This document shows positions 52,723 to 62,919 of a DNA stretch of 64,000 nt, one piece after another. The translations under genes and the position numbers were made by a program. Within the stretch, counting starts at the first letter, position 1, and the number at the start of each line of letters is the position of its first letter. Origin of the DNA: Protea cynaroides (Eukaryota; Streptophyta; Magnoliopsida; Proteales; Proteaceae); contig CM053272.1 in NCBI GenBank assembly GCA_028583415.1, positions 41,408,699-41,472,698 on the forward strand, read 5' to 3'. Below the pieces are notes generated by a model. It was not told the origin of the DNA. It saw nothing but the letters and a program-made list of their open reading frames with translations, and searched no databases.

Positions 52723-55254
52723 CTACAATATTATGCGAAAGGGCTTGGTGTAATAAATATTGCAAGAATCGTACTTTGAAAATCCGGTCTAATTCATGGT
52801 TTTATATGATGACAGGTCTACCAATCATAACCGGACCGGAAGGCGAAGTCTGGTGACGAACCACTCAATTTTCAGGTATGAGAACCTGCGAAAAAATGTA
52901 TAAATCTCATACCGGTCTCACTATATCGGTTGCGGGTAGTGCAACCGGTATGTGCAACCGGTATGGGTATACCGGTCTGAATATACCGGTATGAGTCACT
53001 CAGACCGGTATGTCTAGTTTCGGCTGGAGACGGACTCCAGTGGGTCCCTCACTCCGATTTGAAACTTGGAAAATTTTCAATTGCAGGAAATCTTCCTATG
53101 AACGGCCTCCCACTATTAATAGAGACATTAGCACTTCTTCTAATCCTTCTCAAAACCCTAGCCGTCTGGAGGAGAGCTGAGAAGGAGCAAGGAGGAGGAA
53201 GCCGCCCAGGAAGGAGGTTTCCATTGGAGGAGCATGCCGCCAACCGACAAACGCCGCTGGTAATTGCTTTATACTCTTAGTAATATTAGGATTTCGGATC
53301 GAAGCCGTGAAGCGGCGCGACGATCCAAAATCTTAGATCTTGCAATGAACCTAGTCTCTTATTTAAATCTAATCTAGGTTTGATACGACGTTCTAGTCAA
53401 AACCAGAAGGCCATTAGAGTATTTGAATCTTAGAATGGGTTAGGAGAAACCCTAGAAACCAAGCCAATGACCAATGGGAAAGGGAGATCCAAGATCGAGT
53501 TCTCGGATCTAATCCGCGAAACAAACCGGTCGGACACAAGGTCCGGCGGTATGGGCTTGCGGTGTATACCGGAGGCACATACCGGTCTCACATATGTGCA
53601 ACCGGTGTATACCACAACCGGTGTACATACCGGTGGCACATACCGGTCTCACACCCCTAAGACCGGTACCGACGACCGGTATGGCTTCCGAGCCTTGTTT
53701 GCTTGGTCAGGCAAGGTTCTGACCAACTGTGACTTTAATAAATTAATTCTAACCTATGAATATGATTGTGTAGGACCTGTAGACAACGTGAGAATACCCT
53801 GTGACGCAGAGCGGGACTGTTATCACGCGTCAGGTAAGGGACAAGACCCAAACTTTAATTAATTAATTAACCAGTAAACCTTTGCAAGTAAATTGTATAT
53901 GAATTTCATTGCTTGATGTCTGTGCATTTCACATGTCATGTAGTTACTTCTTTTGTTACTATTATCTGTTCATGTATTTCATATGCTAGGATTGTTGGAT
54001 GTTAAGCATGTATATGTTTTAGTTAGTGTGTGGAATGTGAAGGGGGGGTCTGCCCTGTATATATCCACAACTAACACCTTTTTCGTATCGCCATCTACCT
54101 TAGCAGACTTGGTGCGAATAGGGTATCAGGGGGAAGACGTGGGATTGTGGTTCTTCCTGCCCGCCAGACTCGAGCCCTATCTCTATGTCGCAGGGAACCG
54201 TACTGGGGTAGGGCCATTCATATTGTATTGCTATTTAGGACTGGTTAGAAACGAAACCCACTTGCAAGCCCTTGCCAGTAGGGGTTTAGGTATTGATACG
54301 GTGTGGGGTATCAGGGGAAGGACGTGAGATTGTGGTTCTTCCTGCCTGCCAGACTCGAGTCCTATCTCTATACTGGAGTGAGTGATGTGGGGCAACAACA
54401 GTAGTGTGGTAGGTGCCTGACTGTTAGGTGTGCTCACACTCTCGTGCATAGAGGTGCGGTGGCCGTCAAACCTTACCATAGCATAATTGCAAATTATATC
54501 TGACCCAAATTGTAATGTTATCTCATGCATTTTGTATGTTGCATTGATTTTGTACTTTACTGAGCTAAGTTGTGAGCTCACCCAAATATATATATATATA
54601 TTTCAGATCTAGATGCAGAGTACACAGTTGATGACTTCGTGACTGTCCCAGCGTACGGTACAGTTGCTCTCATTGATACCCAGGCAGTGGAGGACGAGCA
54701 TGACGCATCATGCGAGTGCTCCTTTTGTGTTTTCCTTTAAAGAGGATTTTATTTTGAACAATACGTTGTAATACTTTTATTATTTAAATTTGTAAATGGT
54801 GGAATAAGTTGAATAATTATTTTAATTTACCACATAGATCTCAGTTCATTTATTTATATTCCGCTGTTACGTATTAATCTCTGATTATGTTAGACTGCTT
54901 GAGAATAATTGGTTGACATGGTCTATTGAGATTCTGGTGTGAACCGTGGTTTAGAGCCGGTTCACTCACACTTTTAGTTCAATTGGAATTGAGGTTTGAC
55001 AAATATCATCCTGGTTCTGCCAGTAAATTTTCTTTAGAACTAGAGGCAGCCCTGAACATTGTGCTGCAGCAGTCAAGACTCTCTTCACTAATGCCATAGT
55101 TAATATAATCAAGCTCTCACGGGGTTGAGAGGTGATTCTGACATCACCTATCCCTGCAAGAAGTAAAATCAACAATCAACTTTTAAGGGGGAGAAAAAGA
55201 AACAACTTAACCTTTGGCCAATCCAAATACAGGTATACCGGAATTGTTTGTCAT
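52723..55254 (-). pseudogene. Small two-exon reading frame interrupted by the gypsy LTR
   Basis: Minus strand: ATG at 55254, exon 55212-55254, intron with GT...AG borders, exon from 55153 running into the LTR at 55001. The pre-insertion frame would stop at 52723, total about 75 codons. The protein segment GDVRITSQPRESLIILTMAL...VKRVLTAAAQCSGLP looks well ordered but I do not recognise the family. It lies downstream of the right arm's leader exon, so it may be a gene using that 5' end. It may instead be a fragment of a larger gene. The LTR now adds an early stop or altered end. Confidence 0.4.
52761..55001 (+). mobile_element. Solo LTR of the large gypsy family (copy 3)
   Basis: 2241 bases from TGCAAGAATCG to GAGGTTTGACA, with perfect AATAT duplications (52756-52760, 55002-55006). 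Its sequence is the reverse complement of copies 1 and 2 (for example GTACACAGTTGATGACTTCG near 54620 and GTTCACTCACACTTTTAG near 54960). ACCGGTATG-type blocks lie at 52885-53020 and 53520-53690. A duplication of about 185 bases repeats GTGGTTCTTCCTGCC at 54147 and 54333. The frames 53467-53862 and 53953-54327 are LTR sequence. Confidence 0.92.
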
Positions 55255-55429
55255 CTCTTAAAGTTCGCTTAGGCTCCATTTGTTTCAAAGGAAAAAAAAA
55301 TTGACAGGAATTGTTTAAAAGCAAAAAGAAAATTGTATTAGTCTACAAGGCCAGAAATTATTTTGCTGAAATACCATGCAAAATTTTGGAAAATGACTTC
55401 CATTTCAAATTTCTAGTATCTTTCAAAAT

Positions 55430-56020
55430 GCATTAATGCAAAGTAGCAAACCCAAGATGAATCCAAATATTTCCAGACTATCTTGACTGGACTAGGTGCT
55501 TCATATACAACTGATATGAAACACCATGTCCACGCATTTTATCAAACAGGTAGAGTGCATAATCACTCTACTCATTTCAAATAAAAAAAAAATGCTAGAA
55601 GTTTTAAGAAACCAAAAAACCCTCATCATATAGCAAAGAAAAAATCGAAACAGAAGAGAAATCGGTAGGGATTGAAGAGATTAGAGAGATCGATGATGAA
55701 GAAGATATATAGAAATCCCAAAGAGGAGAAATCGAAGTTTACCTAGGTGGGGTGTTCTTCTCATAAATTTCAGAAAAACCGAAGAAGAGAGCTCCGCCGT
55801 TCTCACTTGTCTGCTCTCTGCTCCCTAACCGCCGTTAGGTTTCTTCTCTTCTCTCTCGACAAAGAGAAGATCGCGGATTGATTTCGCTGAAAGGAAAATG
55901 GGATCGAAGCTAAACTGAAAGGGAGAGAAGATGATTTGGTGTTGTAAGTCTTTTTCTCCCCATACACTCCTTAACCGAGTATAGCCATTAGATCGGTAGA
56001 AAGCCATGTGATAATCATTC
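55430..56020 (-). repeat. Right arm of inverted duplication, with empty Copia site
   Basis: Uninterrupted counterpart of the left arm. It includes the same leader-like exon and donor CTAG|GTAAACTTCG on the minus strand (about 55741). At about 55680 the sequence GATCTCTCTAATCTCTT shows the site as it was before the Copia element inserted. Confidence 0.8.
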
Positions 56021-57539
56021 GATGTTCTCCGTCATGTCTCTTATGCCCATACACATAGGAGACGATTCAAATTCGAACAATGCACCATGAGTACGTAATT
56101 TTTTACTTTCTTCCCCCAAAAGGCAAAAGCCCCAGTGGCCGACAGTCTTGCTGGAATTCCTCCATAGAAGCCCGTAGGCCTCATTACCAGAAGAGAGTAG
56201 GTCCTACCGACAAAGTAGATCCCAGTTGTTCCAGTGCTGGGATTAACGATCGCCAACTCCACCGCCCCCGCCCATGCAGGATAATACTTCACCAATCGCC
56301 GGTGAATTTATTTATTATCTAATTCGAACACTGTTCTGTACTGATCGTAGTGGTGAGTGGTTGAAGTAAAATGGTAAAGTTGTTCTTTTGTAACAAAATA
56401 AATAAATAAATAAAATCTAGTTGTTCAAGTTTTTAAAAAGGAATGGAAACTCCTAATCAAAATTAAATCAAATCGTTTAAATTGACATGGTGAAACCATT
56501 TATTAAATTGTTGGTTAAATTACTCATATCATTCCTAACCTATGATTCTAATATAGAAATACTTTCAAGTTATCAACAATTAAGTTAAGTTCGGTAATTT
56601 TAAAGACAATTTTACTCGAGATGTGCTTACAAACAAAATGGGATGAAAAGACATATTTTACTTTCTCAAATGAAGAAAGAAAAAATTACAAAAATAACCT
56701 TAGAGATCTTAACGCCTATGGTCCTACATTTCTTTTAGGATCCGCCATGGTACAGTACATCAGAGTGATGATTCGGAGTTTATACCAAACTGATTGCTAA
56801 AACTGCTAACGAAATAAAATCCCTTGTAAATTGTACACACTAGATGCTTATTTACCCAAACACTTGCTAATCCTTAAACCTAACTAGACATACCCACACA
56901 GATCCACATTGAAGAAAACTTTAGAGTTGACGAAGAGAGCTTTTCGTTATATGCAAGAAACCCTAAAGCCGTATATGTCTAAAACTTGTGAGATTCCAAA
57001 TTTTTTTTTTACTGGACCTGAAACCCAGTGGATCGGACGGAGAATGAAGTGAAAAAGTGATCAAAATCTAAGGATGAATGGCCTGCCACAAAAAATTCCA
57101 CCCAAGAATGGGAAAAAAAGCGAAAACTATCATAGTGTTTGTCTTTGTTCCATGGAGAGCTTCTTTAACAAAAGAAAGAAAGAAAAAGCGAAAATCAATG
57201 GAACTGGTATCTACAAGGCGGAATCCGTGAAACTGCCCAAAAGGGAGAAGATAAAGGCACAATTTGACATAATTTATATTTATGTTTTTGAGCTATCTAT
57301 GACAAATCATTTATGAGAATGAAATTTTAATCATAAATAATAACCATATTGTATCACTATAGATTGTATTAATAGATTATCATAACTAAAAAACAAAGAA
57401 ACCCCTCTCCTGTGTTTTATGGTTGGCTCTTTCCTGGTACCATCCACTATCTAGACCTTTCAACTTTAAGGTAATGTTTGCATTTGACCAATGATTCGAT
57501 TTAAGTTTTACAAATGGATTCGTATAAATAGAGTATATG
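56021..57539. other. Spacer, nothing recognised
   Basis: No gene recognised. Frames at 56041-56295 and 57074-57316 have no family resemblance. Confidence 0.5.
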
Positions 57540-57962
57540 GAACATTAAAACCAATAAAACCATTATCTTAATCCCTTAATGTTAAATGTCTATTTGTAGA
57601 AATAAATTTTATTTTAATGTTTTTCACATGGTCTACTTTGTTGAAATAAATTTTATTTTAATGCTTTTCACATTGGCTACTTCTTGATTGTAAGTCCACA
57701 CTTTCATATATGATTAAAATTGTTTTAATGATTTCCTTGATTTTCCCTTTCAATTATCCCTCTCCATTGTTCTTAACTCTCTTCCTCTCCCTTGTGGTAG
57801 CAAAACTATTTTAAAACAAAATAACCAAAATCGATTAATAATGGGTTTGAGTAAACATTTTGAAACCGTTTAATAAACAGTTCGACTATGGTTTTACCCA
57901 TTACACACCAAACCAAAATCAAACCGCACTGTTAAACTCAAAACACACCATTTAACACCCTC
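57540..57962. mobile_element. Truncated hAT-like element, related to 14350-14888
   Basis: Reverse complement of much of 14350-14720 (shared words ATCGATTAATAATGGG-like, CATTTATAAAC-like and TTTAACACCCTCA at the right end). It contains an internal 45-base duplication of AAATAAATTTTATTTTAATG (57600 and 57645). The opposite terminus was not found. Confidence 0.5.
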
Positions 57963-58298
57963 ATTGGTGGTCATGGGTTCAAATATGGAAACAATCTCTT
58001 AGAGAAAGTGCCGTTTGATTGCTTAAATAAGCCTCTTCCAGTCCCCACAATGACGGGAGCCTCGTGCACTGAAGGTGAAACCCCATGATGGATTGTATTC
58101 ATGGTTCAAGTACTCGAAATCAAGAACTCCCTGATCCAATTAGGTGTCACATCGGCCCGGATAAGGGTGAATCAGCCTCCTCAACCCTAGACCCGGCCCA
58201 ATATGTGCGAGACTGACTAAATGAGCAAAGAAAACAGAGGATTGGATCTAATCAGGAATGAAGAAATCCATAAACCTTCACAAGGATGAACACAGCCC
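57963..58298. other. Spacer, nothing recognised
   Basis: Slightly GC-richer than its surroundings, with a TCGGCCCGG...CCCGGCCCAAT stretch near 58150-58200 that resembles gypsy LTR-adjacent sequence, but no ends could be defined. Confidence 0.35.
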
Positions 58299-58592
58299 AC
58301 TTCGGTGGTCCATGATCAGGGGTATCACTTCTTTAGTAATATAAACAATTGTAATGGAATAAAAAAAATTGTCATTCCTTTTTATATACCAGTACATGCT
58401 TTGCACTAGATTATAAATTGTTGTTAGAAAATAAGAATTTTTTTACTTCGGTGGTTCATGATCAAGGGTCTCACTTCTTTAGTCATATGAAAATTGTAAT
58501 GGAATAAAAAAAAAAAAATGTCATTCCTTTTTACATACCAGTACATGTTTTGCACTAGATTATAAATTGTTTTTAGAATATAAGAACTTTTT
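58299..58592. repeat. 147-bp tandem duplication
   Basis: ACTTCGGTGGTCCATGATCA at 58299 recurs at 58446, and the units match through CAGTACATG(C/T)TTTGCACTAG and the ATTATAAATTGTT end. The second copy is followed by poly-A growth. Confidence 0.85.
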
Positions 58593-60306
58593 TACATGGT
58601 AGTAAGGGAATTTAGTTTTTTCTAAAAAAATATTTTAGAATGAAAAATGCATAATTTTCCCAATATTTATATAAAAAATAAACTTTTATGTATCCTTCTA
58701 AGTGATTATTGTATCATGCAAACAGTGAGTTTCACATGTTTTAATGCATAGATTCGTTCAACCAAAAAAAAAAAAAAAAAATCCTTCTAAAGAAATTTTA
58801 TACGTGACATATTCTATCTTTAATTTTGATATTTCATGTATAAAATTATATTCTTTAATTAAATATAAAATACTTTTAGTGTTTTTTGTTATTGACATTT
58901 GATTGTAATAATGGATGACCAAATGCATTTAATATCTAAATAATGTGATACAATTAAATTGATACTTAAATTATTTTTATAGAGGATGATAAAATGCGTT
59001 AAATGCATAATAATGAGAGACACAATGTTAGATAATAATATTCGCAATAAATATTTACCTAAGAAAAAAAATTATGGTTAATATAATAACTTTATGGTTA
59101 ATAAATATTTACCTAAGTTTGTTCTGATTAGCACCGCCCAAGCCATGGGTGAGTTAGGATGGGCTTGAAATCTAAACCTAGTTTGAGTTTGGATTGGGCT
59201 TGGACTCCATAACTAGGTTAGGGATTGAGTCCATCTCCAAACCCTAAAGGGCTAAGTTTCAAACCTTATTTTGTTTCAGAGAGAGGAGCTTCATATATCC
59301 ATACATCCGGAACTTCCTCATTCAAACCCAAGATTTTAAATTCAGTTATTGGACATGGTATTTGTCATGTCGAAAAGCAATCCAAGATCCAATCAGATTA
59401 ATGTAAGGGTCCAATAAGAAGTTGACACGTGACCGATTAAACATATGTTTTCGATAACATCACCAATCCATGGTCAAACTTTGAGATCAATCTTGATTTA
59501 TACATATGTTGTTGTATAAAAGAGTAAGATTAAAAGACTAAAAAATAAAAAAGACATGAGCTCAACAATAATCGTCTAAAAACTCAAGAGAGAGAAAACC
59601 CATATATAGTGGATCATATGGATAGGATAGACCCCAATCTGTCAGTTGTTACTTTGGTGGAGGTGACAAGGAACTAAATGAATTAAGCCAAATCAGGAAG
59701 CAGTGGCCAACACTCCCTGTGAGATTGCTACCCTCTGTATCTCCTGTAGATCTTTTATTCGTTCTTGACAACCTCGCTCTGGTACTATAGTTCAGCTGTT
59801 TGTTGGGCACCATAGGTGGATAGTTTTTTTTTCTTTCGTTTTGGCCTAGATTCAAGGTCATTCCAGATCTTTTGTTTTCAGATTGTTTTTTTTTTCTTTT
59901 ATGCTTGTGCATCTTTTCATTTTATTTTAAATTTTAATTTTTTTTCTTGTTGTTCATCAAAGAACTTCTTCCTATCAATTATAAAAAGTGTGATTATATT
60001 TCCTTCTATTTTCTATGCCATTGGGCCTCGAGGGAGGCACAAACAAGGAAATGTACTTTCTTTTTCTTCTTCTTCTTTTTTTTTTAAGAAAAATTTCACC
60101 AGTTATGGATTTCTTTCTGGTCGAACATCTTGTAGTAAAAATAAGAACAAAATCTGCTAATTCTTTCATCTCCCACTTGTTGATTTTTATACATTTAATT
60201 AATTGCTATTACATGTGAATTGATGATAGATATTATCAGTTATATATAAATGTATACATATCTGAATCATGATGATGTCGAATGGGGTGGTTAAAAAAAA
60301 AAAAAA
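58593..60306. other. AT-rich spacer
   Basis: No gene recognised. A plus-strand segment 59640-59820 has balanced base use and a Ser/Leu-rich frame on one strand and a Lys/Arg-rich frame on the other, but I cannot assign either. Confidence 0.45.
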
Positions 60307-61138
60307 GGAAAAATTTCATGTAGACCTCAAGAAATATTGGTAACATCATTTACCACCCGTAGGTTTCTGACATCATCAATTACCACCCATAATCTTTGCA
60401 CCGTTAATGAAAGAGGTTCAACCCATTAACAGAGTCCCGTTAGATGCCGATGTCAGTCAAATGAAACTTTTCATGGACAATACTGCCTTTAGAGTAAAGG
60501 TAGAAGACCATTTTACCCTGCAACTCTGCAATGATTTTGGTTTTGAGAAAAAACTCCGTTCATGGAGAAAATGATGTCTCCACCTTTGACAACATCGTTG
60601 TCACCATTCCAGAAAACGAAGATGCAACGGATAACCTGAGCATCAAACCCTACAATCACGTGAGTTGTTGAGGATAGAACGATTTCCAATTTCATTGCAG
60701 TTTACCAATGGTCGTCTCCTTTGTCACTGATTCCCATTTGTTTCTTCACGGACGATGTCAAGGAACAAAGCCAAATACGAACAGGGGAGAAGACTCAGAG
60801 GGAGAGAAAACAGATAGAAATTAGAGAAGAGAGAGAGAGAGAGAGTGATGACAGAAGGAGAATAGAGAAGAGAAGGGGAGAAGAAGAAAGGCAAAGAGAG
60901 TTCGCATAGATAAGAGAAGAAGGAGATACAAAAGAGAGAAGAGAGGAGGAGGCAGAAGAAGAAGAAAGGACGAAGATCAAAGGGAGAAGCAGAACAGAGG
61001 TAAGAAACCAACCCCCATGTTAACCTCCATCTCCCTCGACAACATCTCACCTTCACCATTGACTTAATCGCAACCCCTGCAAATACCATCTTGAATTACT
61101 TTCAGAGACTTGCACCCCCATAAATTCAATTAAGCTAG

Positions 61139-61625
61139 TGTTTCAGCCCAAATTCGTATCCGAGGTCCACCACGCTGACTAGACCTGCAAGACACAAGAA
61201 AAGACAAGGGGGAGGCGGGCCTATGGCCCCGGGTCCACTTCGATGCCTAAGTCAGGGCTCTATGAACAGTCAATGGGCTCGGTATCCGAGCCCACTTAAA
61301 TATGGATGGGGTAAGTGTGAGATTCTCAGTTCGAGGTGTCAGAGCGATGATCCCTAGGAAAGAGTATTAAATATTGTGTCCTTGAAATCTTGGGATTCAT
61401 TGAGTATTTATATTGAATAGTGCCTCTTTGTAAATATCACTTTTACCCTTGTTTGGTGTATGATGACCGAAATATCCTTGTAAATCTATAAAAATGATGC
61501 TTTTGCCCTTATCCGTTGGTAAGAATCATAGGAATGTCCGCTTAGACTCATTTGGAGGTGTTGACGTGGATCGTCTCTTTCTAGTTGTTGCCATCTTATT
61601 GGTAACGTGGGAAATTCCCCTAACA
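61139..61625. mobile_element. 487-bp solo LTR
   Basis: Starts TGTTTCAGCCC and ends CCCCTAACA, with perfect GCTAG duplications (61134-61138, 61626-61630). It contains GATGCCTAAGTCAG (about 61241), also present in the LTRs of the element at 18403-23871. It interrupts the intron or exon region downstream of the D27-like exon 2. Confidence 0.88.
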
Positions 61626-61676
61626 GCTAGGAACTAAGAACACTGAAACCAAACATGAAAATTTTGGAAAGCTTAC

Positions 61677-62447
61677 CTCAGAGGGTACAACTAATCAATG
61701 AAAGAAAGGAACTGTTAATGCAGCATTGAACTCTGCGGCCCAGTGTAGCTATCAGGTGGGAACGCCATTAATTTGTAATTGACAGCCTTTATGAATATAA
61801 ATTTCTTGGGATTTCACAACCCAATCATTTTCCTTTTATTATTCATTTATCTATTGAATAACACGACACAAGATGGTAAGTTTATTACAGATCCACATCC
61901 TCTCCAGCCTGAGTTTGGGCAGGAGAGTTGGCGGCCCGGATGGATGGCCGCCACCTGGCTCTCGGGTGAATCCGAGCCTATACTCCTGTCGGCTCAGCTT
62001 GTCGGCTGGGGTGTCGACTCGGATGGAGGGCTCGGATTCACCCGAGAGCCAGGTGGCGGCCATCTATCCGGGCCGCCAACTCTCCCGCCCAAACTTAGGC
62101 GGGAGAGGATTTCTATACGTTTATTAAAGCAGTATTATTACCCAAATACCATGGAAGAATGAAACAGAGGACAGAGAAAGGTTGAGGACCTGAGCAGGAG
62201 CACCGGGAGGGAGCATAGAAAGGAGGACCTCTCGGACTACTTGCTGTTGTTGCAAGCGGGACCTGCCTTGCATTACCCTTCTCAACACATTCACAAAGCT
62301 GTCGTAGTCGAAATCCCAAACAGAAGACGCAGAAGAAGCATTGCCTTGGCTGTGGCTCTTACTATCAGTGGAATTGGTTGGGATGGGAGAAGCCGCAAAT
62401 TTCCTCATCTTGCGAGCGAACAGAGCCATGAATACCTTCTCCGGCAT
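61677..62447 (-). pseudogene. D27-like (beta-carotene isomerase-like) gene fragment
   Basis: D27 is the plastid iron protein that isomerises beta-carotene at the start of strigolactone synthesis; D27-like paralogues belong to the same family. Exon A (62190-62447, 86 codons) has VFMALFARKM, FVNVLRRVMQGRSR, the QQQQVVREVLLSMLPPGAPAQ block and a splice donor at 62189. Exon B (about 61677-61745) has WAAEFNAALTVPFFH, then TGA at 61695-61697 where the family has Trp, then VPSE and a donor; its 5' part has two more stops. The transit peptide region and the Cys-rich C-terminal half are absent. Frame is open upstream of 62447 without a Met. Non-functional as a D27 enzyme. Confidence 0.78.
61888..62118. 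mobile_element. 231-bp hairpin MITE
   Basis: GC-rich arms of about 90 bases (GGCGGCCCGGATGGATGGCC, CTCTCGGGTGAATCCGAGCC) face each other around a 50-base loop. The flanks GTTTATTA (61880-61887 and 62119-62126) form an 8-bp direct duplication, 9 with one mismatch. It lies in the intron between the two D27-like exons. The frames here on both strands are mirror images of the arms. Confidence 0.9.
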
Positions 62448-62721
62448 GGCAAAGAACCCGCCAGAAGGCTTAGGCGACGATTTCTTTGATGAAAAGTTAG
62501 GGTTTGGCTGAGAGTGAAAACGAAAGAGATAAAGGGTAAATATAATTTTCTTTAGAAGATCAAATTAGTACTTTTACTTATTTTAAAATTTTTTCTATTT
62601 ATAATATGAAGGGTAACAATGTTTGTCAACTTTTTAAGGGATTTCAATCAGTTAAGTGGGTGCGATTGATGATTTTTGATGATGTTACCAATACTTCTTG
62701 GAGTCTACGTGAAAATTTTCC

Positions 62722-62919
62722 AAAAAAAACTACTATTAACATATCACAACTTAGCAACGGAAATGTTCCCGTTGTTAAATATATATTTAGAGACGGTTTA
62801 ATAACCGCTGTTATTACTAGTCATACACATACTTACAGCTGGTAATTAACCATCACTAAATTCATTAATGGCCACGGTAAATAAACCACTTTAAAATAGT
62901 GCATCTTGGTACACTTTTA
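62722..62919. other. Spacer ending in a Harbinger target site
   Basis: AT-rich, no gene; the last three bases, TTA (62917-62919), are the target duplication of the next element. Confidence 0.5.

Larger units (their letters stand above)
60307..62721. mobile_element. Pack-MULE-like element carrying a D27-like gene fragment
   Basis: The left end GGAAAAATTTCATGTAGACC is mirrored by the right end (GGTCTACGTGAAAATTTTCC-like, 62702-62721); the first 43 bases of each terminus match at 38 positions and similarity continues, with gaps, through CATCATCAATYRCCACCC. Poly-A on both sides (60298-60306, 62722-62729) is compatible with an 8-9 bp duplication but not proof. The interior holds exons of a host gene (61677-62447), a purine-rich tract (60780-60990) and an unrecognised frame at 60513-60695. 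No transposase is present. Confidence 0.72.

Noticed and set aside
53467..54327. Two plus-strand frames of 131 and 124 codons
   Set aside because: They lie inside a solo LTR defined by target duplications and are made of its motif arrays and internal duplication.
60721..61089. Arg/Glu-rich plus-strand and Leu/Ser/Phe-rich minus-strand frames
   Set aside because: Both arise from a GA-rich tract in the Pack-MULE; composition only.
61779..62162. 127-codon frame and its mirror on the minus strand
   Set aside because: The identical peptide on both strands is the signature of the hairpin MITE arms, not of a protein.
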